A stretch of DNA of 7,333 nucleotides from assembly GCA_964628455.1 (NCBI GenBank), contig CAZVPD010000175.1, forward strand, positions 1-7,333, in the 5' to 3' direction. The notes beneath the pieces are model-generated. The model was not told the DNA's origin and made no database searches. It saw only the letters and a list, made by a program, of their open reading frames with translations. The translations under genes were made by a program, and so were the position numbers. Position 1 is the first letter of the stretch, and each line of letters starts with the position of its first letter. Origin of the DNA: JAQVWU01 sp964628455 (GTDB lineage Bacteria; Bacillota; Clostridia; Oscillospirales; CAG-272). Below, piece by piece: positions 1 to 4,896 of this stretch.

Positions 1-87
1 GCTCTTTGAACCCCAATAGCCTTTTGCGGCTTTTAATACCTTGTTCCTTCTTTTGCGGGTCATCATGGCCCCTTTTATTCTTGCCAT
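1..87 (-). CDS. rplT: 50S ribosomal protein L20, N-terminal 29 residues (cut by window edge)
   Basis: This is the start of ribosomal protein L20, an early-assembly 23S rRNA-binding protein of the large subunit and, in E. coli and B. subtilis, the autogenous repressor of its own operon. The 29 visible residues begin MARIKGAMMTRKRRNKVLK and continue AAKGYWGSKS, matching the conserved basic L20 N-terminus (the usual form is MARVKRGV-x-A-RHKKVLK, then AKGY-x-G). The ATG at 85-87 is preceded by a full AGGAGG Shine-Dalgarno (complement of 96-101), so the start is secure. It lies 38 nt downstream of rpmI with no terminator between them, so the two are cotranscribed. The remaining three quarters of the protein lies outside the window. 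Confidence 0.95.
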   Translation of the reverse strand, partial: MARIKGAMMTRKRRNKVLKAAKGYWGSKS

Positions 88-125
88 TTCTATATCCTCC
101 TACGTATTGTTGAAATTGGGGTGCT

Positions 126-323
126 TCAGGTTTTCTGTATTAAAAATTTAATGGCAGGAGCCATTGTTTCGCTGAGATATGCAGCTTTTCTGAGATTTCT
201 CTTGCGCTTCGAAGTTTTAAGACCGAGTTTATGACGGCGATGCGAGTGGTTCATTTTTACCTTTCCGCCTTTTGTTACGGTAAAACGCTTCGCAGTCGCT
301 TTATGTGTCTTGATTTTTCCCAT
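126..323 (-). CDS. rpmI: 50S ribosomal protein L35
   Basis: L35 is a small, very basic protein of the large ribosomal subunit. The 65-residue product starts MGKIKTHKATAKRF, has a central HRRH motif and the hallmark block TSKRKRNLRKAAYLS. Length and motifs match the family exactly. The same frame stays open upstream to an ATG at 369-371, but that would add 16 residues absent from L35 proteins, so the ATG at 321-323 is chosen. The Shine-Dalgarno is weak: only GGA about 7 nt upstream. That contrasts with the perfect AGGAGG of rplT and would suit translational control by L20, as known for rpmI in E. coli. It lies between infC (272-nt structured spacer) and rplT (38 nt). Confidence 0.95.
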   Translation of the reverse strand: MGKIKTHKATAKRFTVTKGGKVKMNHSHRRHKLGLKTSKRKRNLRKAAYLSETMAPAIKFLIQKT

Positions 324-417
324 TTTCGTATCCGTTTCTCGGCGACATGTATAATAATTATTTATACTCATGCGAACCGTATACTCATCGGAATATATTT
401 AATTATATTCAGATGCA

Positions 418-472
418 GCAGACATTTTTCAGAGTATATTGCCGTCTGCGTCGGTCGCCGGTGACGCGCGAC
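418..472 (-). promoter_or_regulatory. Stem-loops in the rpmI leader
   Basis: On the minus strand, the stretch between the infC terminator-like hairpin and rpmI holds two more inverted repeats. The first is GTCGC/GCGAC (454-458 with 468-472, 9-nt loop). The second is GCAGAC/GTCTGC (418-423 with 444-449, 20-nt loop). They lie in the 5' region of the rpmI-rplT message, where L20 binds its own mRNA in E. coli, so an L20 operator is a plausible reading; this is inference and the stems are short. The AT-rich remainder (324-417) contains a lone TATAAT on the minus strand (402-407) without a good -35, so I cannot assign a separate rpmI promoter with confidence. Confidence 0.35.
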
Positions 473-487
473 GTTGAAATTTTTATT

Positions 488-544
488 AAAAACCGAAAAT
501 ACGGCATGCGGATTACCACGTAAGGATAACCGGCCGATTTTCAG
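488..544 (-). terminator. Terminator or attenuator hairpin between infC and rpmI
   Basis: Read on the minus strand, CTGAAAATCGGC (533-544) pairs with GCCGTATTTTCGG (493-505). This gives a 12-bp helix with a single bulged U and one G-U pair. The 27-nt apical part can extend the stem with CGG/CCG and TTAC/GTAA around a GTG loop. TTTTT (488-492) follows directly, as in an intrinsic terminator. It sits about 50 nt after the infC stop and about 165 nt before rpmI, inside what is normally one operon. It could therefore cut down read-through into rpmI-rplT, act as an L20-controlled attenuator, or simply end the infC message. Confidence 0.6.
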
Positions 545-595
545 CAATAATATTCAGCCCTATTATGAAGCATGAAGCAGATCTTTGCCCGGCGC

Positions 596-1228
596 TTATT
601 TACGTTCTGATGTACCGCCGGTTTTTTCGGGAGGAGTTTTTGTTCCTTCCGCCGGTTTGTCGGAAGCAGCAGGTTTATCTGACGACGGCTGTTTTATCGG
701 AGCAAGGAACATGATGATCGAACGACCTTCAAGAAGAGGCGGTTTATCCACACTTCCGACGTGTGCGCATGCTTCGGTGAAGCGAGTCAGAAGATCCCGT
801 CCGATTTCAAGATGAGACATTTGCCGGCCTTTAAAACGCACAATAACTTTTACTTTGTCTCCGTCAGTTAAAAAACGGCAGGCGTGATTTACTTTTGTAT
901 TAAAATCATTTGTGTCGATACGGCAGGACAATTGTATTTCTTTGATCTCAATGATTTGCTGCTTCTTTTTTGCTTCTTTGTCTTTTTTATCGCGTTCAAA
1001 GCGAAAACGGCCGTAATCGATTATTTTACATACAGGGGGATCCGCCTGAGGTGCGATGAGCACAAGGTCCAAACCGCGGTCATATGCGGCGTTTTGTGCG
1101 TTTATCAGTGAAAGCAAGCCCATTTGTTCGGATTCGGGTCCTATTACGCGAACTATTTTAGATGATGAAAATCCTAGGGTTTTTATATCTTCGTTGATAT
1201 AATGTTCTTTTGTGTTGTTGTTTTTTAT
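596..1228 (-). CDS. infC: Translation initiation factor IF-3, predicted AUA start, C-terminal tail
   Basis: IF3 binds the 30S subunit, keeps it apart from 50S, and rejects non-canonical start codons and wrong initiator tRNA. The 210-residue product contains INEDI near the N-terminus, then PPVCKIIDYGRFRFE and the lysine-rich linker (DKKDKEAKKKQQ) that precede the C-terminal domain with EIKEIQLS, KVKVIVRFKGRQMSH and LEGRSIIMFLAP. No ATG, GTG or TTG lies in frame between the Shine-Dalgarno and the conserved domain. The only candidate at the right place is ATA at 1226-1228, 7 nt after a perfect GGAGGTG. Rare starts (AUU in E. coli) are a known feature of infC and underlie its autoregulation. After FLAP comes a tail of about 33 residues rich in S, K, P, G and T with SDKPA repeated twice, making the protein longer than the usual 170-180 residues. 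An ATG start at 1375 would read through the attenuator and is rejected. Confidence 0.93.
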   Translation of the reverse strand: MKNNNTKEHYINEDIKTLGFSSSKIVRVIGPESEQMGLLSLINAQNAAYDRGLDLVLIAPQADPPVCKIIDYGRFRFERDKKDKEAKKKQQIIEIKEIQLSCRIDTNDFNTKVNHACRFLTDGDKVKVIVRFKGRQMSHLEIGRDLLTRFTEACAHVGSVDKPPLLEGRSIIMFLAPIKQPSSDKPAASDKPAEGTKTPPEKTGGTSERK

Positions 1229-1235
1229 TGAAAAA

Positions 1236-1242
1236 CACCTCC
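1236..1242 (-). promoter_or_regulatory. infC ribosome binding site that decides the AUA start
   Basis: The minus strand reads GGAGGTG, a seven-base match to the anti-Shine-Dalgarno, ending 7 nt before the ATA codon at 1228-1226. The spacing is optimal for that codon. The GTG inside this motif is out of frame with infC. This site fixes the IF3 start better than any upstream ATG. The same bases form part of an 11-nt repeat (ATTATACGGAG on the minus strand) also found in the attenuator 5' arm. Confidence 0.8.
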
Positions 1243-1289
1243 GTATAATTGTTTTAGATTTGATATGTTTTCTGATGATATGTGAAATT

Positions 1290-1316
1290 AAAAAATACGA
1301 AGCCGAAGCTCCGTAT
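1290..1316 (-). terminator. Intrinsic attenuator in the infC leader
   Basis: On the minus strand, ATACGGAGC (1308-1316) pairs with GCTTCGTAT (1295-1303) around a C-UUCG-G tetraloop. The nine pairs include one G-U, and six U residues (1290-1295, the first shared with the stem) follow. This is a textbook intrinsic terminator, but it lies between the promoter and the gene, about 60 nt before the infC start, so it should work as a transcription attenuator. B. subtilis controls its infC-rpmI-rplT operon by an L20-dependent leader attenuator in the same position (Rfam L20 leader family). Membership of that family is likely but not tested here. Confidence 0.85.
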
Positions 1317-1416
1317 AATAACAGTTTAATCACGTAAACGCTAAAACGATTATTAACCCGCGTATAATCATACACAAGGTGAGAACGGAGAATGTTCTGC
1401 TTCTTTCATCTTTGCC

Positions 1417-1445
1417 ATTATAACACGTCTGCGATCTTTTGTCAA
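1417..1445 (-). promoter_or_regulatory. Consensus sigma-A promoter of the infC operon
   Basis: On the minus strand, TTGACA (1440-1445) is followed by exactly 17 nt and then TATAAT (1417-1422). This is a perfect match in both hexamers and in spacing. Transcription should start near 1410. A full-consensus promoter followed by an attenuator is typical of translation genes with high potential output held back by feedback. It faces away from the isomerase promoters at 1506-1544. Confidence 0.92.
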
Positions 1446-1505
1446 TGGTTTCTGCGTTTATTTACAATACATATATGGAAATTTTTCCGTAACAATAAAA
1501 AAATA

Positions 1506-1544
1506 TTGATTTCTATTGCAAATTAATCTATAATAAGATATAAT
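1506..1544 (+). promoter_or_regulatory. Two overlapping sigma-A promoters for the isomerase gene
   Basis: Two core promoters interleave. The first is TTGATT (1506-1511), 17 nt, TATAAT (1529-1534). The second is TTGCAA (1516-1521), 17 nt, TATAAT (1539-1544). Both have perfect -10 boxes, and they are shifted by 10 bp, one helical turn. Starts would fall near 1541 and 1551, leaving a 5' leader of about 30-40 nt. Either or both may be used. Confidence 0.75.
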
Positions 1545-1579
1545 ACCCGTAAAACAATAAGAAAAGTGAGGTAAATAAA

Positions 1580-2314
1580 ATGAAATACGGTATTCAGATG
1601 TACAGCCTTCGTGATATTACCGATAAAAAGATGGATTATGCCCTCAAATCGGTCGCTGAAATGGGTTACAGTTTCGTGGAATTTGCAGGATTTTTCGGTA
1701 TTCCGGCTGTTGAAATCAAAGCGATGCTTGATAATTACGGTTTGTACTGCTCCAGCACTCACACCGGCTGGCAGGAAGTTGCCGACAATTTCGAAAAAAC
1801 AGTCAAATATCATAAAACAATCGGGAATAAAAACATCATAATTCCGGGTGCCGATTTGAGTTCACAGGAAAAAATAGATGCATTTGTATCCATGATCAAT
1901 CAGTTTCAGCCGAAACTCAGTGCAGAGGGTATAAAATTCCATTATCACAATCATTCACATGAATTTCTGCCGAATAACGACGGTTCCTTCATACACAAGC
2001 AGCTGGAAGAACGCACGAAAATAATGTTTCAGATAGATACCTATTGGGCATTCGCTGCGAAAAAAGACCCGGTTGAAATGATCACCCGTCTCAGGGACCG
2101 CATCGAAATTATTCACTTAAAAGACGGAGACGGCGGACACAAAGGGTTTTCGCTCGGACAGGGCGCGGCACCGGTCGCGGCTGTCAGAGCCAAAGCGCTG
2201 GAACTCGGTTTCACAATGGTGGTTGAAAGTGAAAGCCTTGATCCGGACGGCGTCAGCGAAGTGAAACGCTGTATTGATTATCTCAAACAGCTTGACGCGG
2301 CGGAAGGAATTTAA
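1580..2314 (+). CDS. Sugar phosphate isomerase/epimerase family protein (xylose-isomerase-like TIM barrel)
   Basis: This is a 244-residue soluble cytoplasmic enzyme of the AP endonuclease 2 / xylose-isomerase-like TIM-barrel superfamily. These enzymes use a divalent metal to interconvert sugars, sugar phosphates or inositol derivatives. It opens with QMYSLRD (6-12), a signature of this subgroup. Probable metal and active-site residues are E34 (VEFAG), H61 (STHTGW), the YHNHSHEF block (122-129), D153 (QIDTYWA), H179/K181/D182 (IHLKDGDG) and E216 (VVESE). The barrel looks complete, though slightly shorter than the usual 260-290 residues. GAGGT at 1569-1573 lies 6 nt before the ATG and supports the start. 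It has its own promoters and terminator, so it is monocistronic. No sugar transporter or kinase neighbour reveals the substrate, so a specific reaction cannot be named. Confidence 0.88.
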   Translation: MKYGIQMYSLRDITDKKMDYALKSVAEMGYSFVEFAGFFGIPAVEIKAMLDNYGLYCSSTHTGWQEVADNFEKTVKYHKTIGNKNIIIPGADLSSQEKIDAFVSMINQFQPKLSAEGIKFHYHNHSHEFLPNNDGSFIHKQLEERTKIMFQIDTYWAFAAKKDPVEMITRLRDRIEIIHLKDGDGGHKGFSLGQGAAPVAAVRAKALELGFTMVVESESLDPDGVSEVKRCIDYLKQLDAAEGI

Positions 2315-2332
2315 ACTATCTTTTTTATCGGA

Positions 2333-2361
2333 GAAGAGCGGTATCAGCCGTTCTTCTTTTT
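2333..2361 (+). terminator. Intrinsic terminator after the isomerase gene
   Basis: GAAGAGCGG (2333-2341) pairs with CCGTTCTTC (2348-2356) over nine base pairs, including one G-U, around the loop TATCAG. TTTTT (2357-2361) follows. It lies 18 nt after the isomerase stop codon and separates this gene from the radical SAM operon. Confidence 0.9.
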
Positions 2362-2423
2362 ATTATACGGAAGACCGAAACCGGTTATGCCGTCCCGTCA
2401 GGAAAGCAACGGCGAAATCACAC

Positions 2424-2452
2424 TTGAAATTTAAACTCTGTCATGATATAAT
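2424..2452 (+). promoter_or_regulatory. Sigma-A promoter of the radical SAM / VanY operon
   Basis: TTGAAA (2424-2429), a 17-nt spacer and TATAAT (2447-2452) form a near-consensus promoter. The start would be near 2459, giving an unusually long 5' UTR of about 95 nt before the ATG at 2555. The three following genes lie 9 and 23 nt apart with no terminator, so this promoter probably serves all of them. The 60 nt between the preceding terminator and this promoter show nothing else. Confidence 0.82.
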
Positions 2453-2462
2453 AAAACATGTT

Positions 2463-2505
2463 CCGGAATACACAGGATGTTTTCTGCAGATATCCTGTCT
2501 TCCGG
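2463..2505 (+). promoter_or_regulatory. Hairpin in the 5' UTR of the radical SAM gene
   Basis: CCGGAA (2463-2468) pairs with TTCCGG (2500-2505). Inside, ACAGGAT (2472-2478) pairs with ATCCTGT (2492-2498). A small internal loop (three nt against one) separates the two helices, and the apical loop is 13 nt. It starts only a few nucleotides after the predicted transcription start and has no U-tract, so it is not a terminator. It may stabilise the mRNA 5' end or bind a regulator. I do not recognise a riboswitch class. Confidence 0.55.
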
Positions 2506-2554
2506 CACAGAACCGGTCAAGTTTTGAGTATTATCCGAATACGGAGATAATAGA

Positions 2555-3673
2555 ATGCCCTCTGTTTCAATGCTTATCAAGCCTGCCTCCAGTCTCTGCA
2601 ACATGCGGTGTAAATACTGTTTTTATCATGACGAAGCGGTCAGCCGAAAAATAATGAGTTATGGAATGATGTCGGCTGAAACAGCCGAAACACTGATAAA
2701 GCGTGCATCGGATGAATCAACGGATACAATAACCTTTGCCTTTCAGGGAGGGGAACCGACTCTCGCTGGACTCGACTATTACATGCATTTCTGTGAAACG
2801 GTTAAAAAATATAATACCCGTAAATTGAATATAAGATATGCCATTCAGACAAACGGCATTTTCCCGGACAGGGACAGGTGGGCCCGTTTTTTTCATGAAA
2901 ACCATTTTCTTGTAGGTTTGTCTTTTGACGGACTGCGTTCATGTCATGACCTGAATAGGATTGACTGTTCGGGAAACGGGACCGCATCCGGCGTTATTGC
3001 CTGCGCGGAATCCTTTGACAGATATGAAGTCACCTATAACATTCTGACTGTGGTAAATGCGGCAACAGCGCGGCACATCTCGAAAATTTACGCTTTTTAT
3101 AAAAAGCGGGGCTGGAATTATATGCAGTTTATCGCATGTCTTGAATTGAATAATGACAGCGGAGACAAATCGTTTCAATTGTCATCCGAGACATGGCTGG
3201 ATTATAATAAAAAGCTTTTCGATCTCTGGTATGCAGACTGTAAATCTGATCTCCTGAAAGGGCGGCAACCGGGCATTTCGGTTCGTCATCTTGACGATTA
3301 TCTGCGTGCGGCAGCCGGAATGCGTCCCGAATCCTGCGGAACGACCGGTATATGTTCCATACAAAATGTGATCGAAGCGGACGGGAGCGTTTATCCCTGT
3401 GACTTTATGGCTCTTGACGAATATAAATTGGGAAATATAAAAACAAGCGGGTTTCGTGAAATATTCGAAAGCAAACGCGCTCAGGATTTTATAAAGGATT
3501 CCTGCAGACATTCGCAAAAATGCCGGTTATGCAGATGGTACGGTATCTGTATGGGAGGCTGCGCGAGAATGAAACTCGATAATCAATATATATATTGTGA
3601 AGCCAATCAAAGATTTTATGAGTATACATTCGAAAGAATAACAGAATTAACCAAATTAATCATGCGGGGGTAG
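2555..3673 (+). CDS. Anaerobic sulfatase-maturating enzyme (anSME) family radical SAM protein
   Basis: Enzymes of this family oxidise a cysteine or serine in the active site of a sulfatase to C-alpha-formylglycine, using SAM and no oxygen, in the cytoplasm. The 372-residue protein matches the Clostridium perfringens enzyme closely in layout. The radical SAM cluster motif CX3CX2C is C15, C19, C22, followed by Y24. QGGEPT (64-69) contacts SAM; QTNG (98-101) and the strand GLSFDG (121-126) follow. The SPASM-type C-terminal part has eight cysteines for two further 4Fe-4S clusters: C261, C267, C282, C323, C326, C332, C336 and C348. D283, directly after C282, corresponds to the proposed catalytic base. 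GGAG (2543-2546) lies 8 nt before the ATG. It is the first gene of an operon with a stalk-domain protein and a VanY peptidase. No protein here carries a sulfatase CxPxR or SxPxR motif, so the substrate must lie elsewhere. A related SPASM peptide-modifying role cannot be excluded. Confidence 0.92.
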   Translation: MPSVSMLIKPASSLCNMRCKYCFYHDEAVSRKIMSYGMMSAETAETLIKRASDESTDTITFAFQGGEPTLAGLDYYMHFCETVKKYNTRKLNIRYAIQTNGIFPDRDRWARFFHENHFLVGLSFDGLRSCHDLNRIDCSGNGTASGVIACAESFDRYEVTYNILTVVNAATARHISKIYAFYKKRGWNYMQFIACLELNNDSGDKSFQLSSETWLDYNKKLFDLWYADCKSDLLKGRQPGISVRHLDDYLRAAAGMRPESCGTTGICSIQNVIEADGSVYPCDFMALDEYKLGNIKTSGFREIFESKRAQDFIKDSCRHSQKCRLCRWYGICMGGCARMKLDNQYIYCEANQRFYEYTFERITELTKLIMRG

Positions 3674-3682
3674 TCTTGTTTT

Positions 3683-4873
3683 ATGAGTCAAAACAAACGT
3701 AAACCGTCCGCTGACCGTCGTCCGCAAGGAACGGTATCGAATGCTGCGGGAAAGCAAAGAAAAGCTCCCGTCAGGAATACAATAAAAACGGCGCAAACCG
3801 GAAAGTTTTACGGACCTGCGGAAAAACAGCAGAAAAGGGCACAACCTTCCGCTAAGAATAACGCCTCCGCGTATAAAAGCTATAATGAAAAATCCGTTAA
3901 TGCGCCGCGTAAAAGTCAGGCGAAAATAACGCCTCAGAAAAGCCGTAAAATACCGCAGGTCACACCCGGGAAAGCGGTTACAAAACCGACAGCTGAGGAA
4001 ATCGCCCGGCAAATGCAAAAAAGAGAGGCTTATAAACGCCGGCAGTTCATTTACAAAAAAAAACTGCGTGACTACCGATACCGTCTTTTCAAAGAATGGC
4101 TGAGAATATTTTTTTATCGTTTTATTTTATTCATCCTTATGTTCGCTTTCTGTTTTATGATTTCGGTTGTTTTTTTCTTTGTGAATTTAATGAACAACGG
4201 AAGTCCCGATACAGGCGTTTATACCTTCCAGACGGGCGGGATATATGATGTAAAAGAAATAAAGACCATGAAAGGAAGTTTAATATTCCGCAACGGATCA
4301 TATTATATAAATATGACCGATATCGCTGCTTACTGTGATTTTACGACAACAGGGGATGTCGGTCAAATGCGGTATATTTCGAATAACAAAAATAATGACA
4401 ACGTTATATTTAGAACAGGAGACAGCGTTATTTATGTCAACAGGGTCCGTGTCAGACTGAAAGCGCCTGTTATAGCTGAAGACGATGATGTTTATATCCC
4501 GGCCGAATATTTTGACAAATATGTTCAGGGAATATCATTGGATATCAACGAAAAGGAACGCAAGCTGACCATATCCCGTTCATTCGACGAAGGAACTTCG
4601 CTCTTGGTATCGGATTTTGAAACGGAAAATTTATTAAAACTGGCAAAAGGCGAAGAGCAGACAGATATCGGTGATTTTTCGGTGAATATCGGCTACGGGG
4701 AGATCTCATTTACCCTTCATGAAAGCGAACCGACCGAACATATCGACGAATATACGATCGGACGCGACCTTTTGCTTATAACAGACCCGGAATATGCAGA
4801 GAACCTGAAAAAACTCGCCGAACAAGCGCGAAACCCGGCAGGAGCAAACGCACAGGCCGGTGTAATACCTTAA
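3683..4873 (+). CDS. Membrane-anchored protein with basic cytoplasmic tail and probable stalk domain
   Basis: I do not recognise a named family for the whole 396-residue protein. Residues 1-140 are hydrophilic and dominated by K, R, Q, A, P and S with almost no hydrophobic core, so they are probably disordered and strongly positive. A single membrane helix follows at about 143-168, rich in F, I, L and M. The positive-inside rule puts the tail in the cytoplasm and the rest outside. Residues about 199-300 resemble the copper-amine-oxidase N-terminal ('stalk') fold common in Clostridia surface proteins: a strand with SYYINMTDIAAYC, then VIYVNRVRVRLKAPVIAEDDDVYIP-type repeats and DINEKERKLTIS. 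The C-terminus (311-396) is acidic to neutral and unassigned. The ATG is 9 nt after the anSME stop; GGGGG at 3666-3670, about 12 nt upstream, is a poor Shine-Dalgarno, which suggests translational coupling. A cell-wall scaffolding role is inference. Confidence 0.7.
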   Translation: MSQNKRKPSADRRPQGTVSNAAGKQRKAPVRNTIKTAQTGKFYGPAEKQQKRAQPSAKNNASAYKSYNEKSVNAPRKSQAKITPQKSRKIPQVTPGKAVTKPTAEEIARQMQKREAYKRRQFIYKKKLRDYRYRLFKEWLRIFFYRFILFILMFAFCFMISVVFFFVNLMNNGSPDTGVYTFQTGGIYDVKEIKTMKGSLIFRNGSYYINMTDIAAYCDFTTTGDVGQMRYISNNKNNDNVIFRTGDSVIYVNRVRVRLKAPVIAEDDDVYIPAEYFDKYVQGISLDINEKERKLTISRSFDEGTSLLVSDFETENLLKLAKGEEQTDIGDFSVNIGYGEISFTLHESEPTEHIDEYTIGRDLLLITDPEYAENLKKLAEQARNPAGANAQAGVIP

Positions 4874-4896
4874 AATAATCAGAATCAGGATATGCC

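Larger units (their letters stand above)
1229..1410 (-). promoter_or_regulatory. infC operon leader, probable L20-type autoregulatory RNA
   Basis: The span from the predicted transcription start (about 1410) to the infC start is about 180 nt. It begins with a small hairpin, AGAAC/GTTCT (1382-1386 with 1394-1398), whose loop and 3' arm contain CTCCGT (1385-1390). That hexamer is complementary to ACGGAG in the attenuator 5' arm and also to ACGGAG in the infC Shine-Dalgarno region. It could therefore act as an antiterminator or as an anti-Shine-Dalgarno. The attenuator and ribosome binding site follow. The position suits L20 feedback control; direct L20 recognition is inferred, not seen. Confidence 0.6.

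Noticed and set aside
324..371. Upstream ATG at 371 extending L35 by 16 residues
   Set aside because: L35 proteins begin at the M-x-K-x-KTHK motif; the extra residues have no family support and no Shine-Dalgarno.
363..388. Direct repeat TATACTCAT at 363-371 and 380-388
   Set aside because: Two 9-bp copies with poor similarity in the rest of the 17-bp period; no third good copy and no known function, so probably chance in AT-rich DNA.
231..1111. Plus-strand open frames opposite rpmI and infC
   Set aside because: They are antisense shadows of well-supported ribosomal operon genes and encode no recognisable protein.
1229..1375. Upstream ATG at 1375 extending IF3 by 49 residues
   Set aside because: The extension would be translated through the attenuator hairpin and the Shine-Dalgarno, has no ribosome binding site, and does not resemble any IF3 N-terminus.
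2463..2505. Known riboswitch in the anSME leader
   Set aside because: The element is a single hairpin of about 43 nt without a terminator or recognisable aptamer core, so no riboswitch class can be named.
2274..2654. 126-codon plus-strand frame overlapping the isomerase end and the anSME start
   Set aside because: It runs through a terminator and a promoter, overlaps two solid genes in another frame, and has no ribosome binding site.
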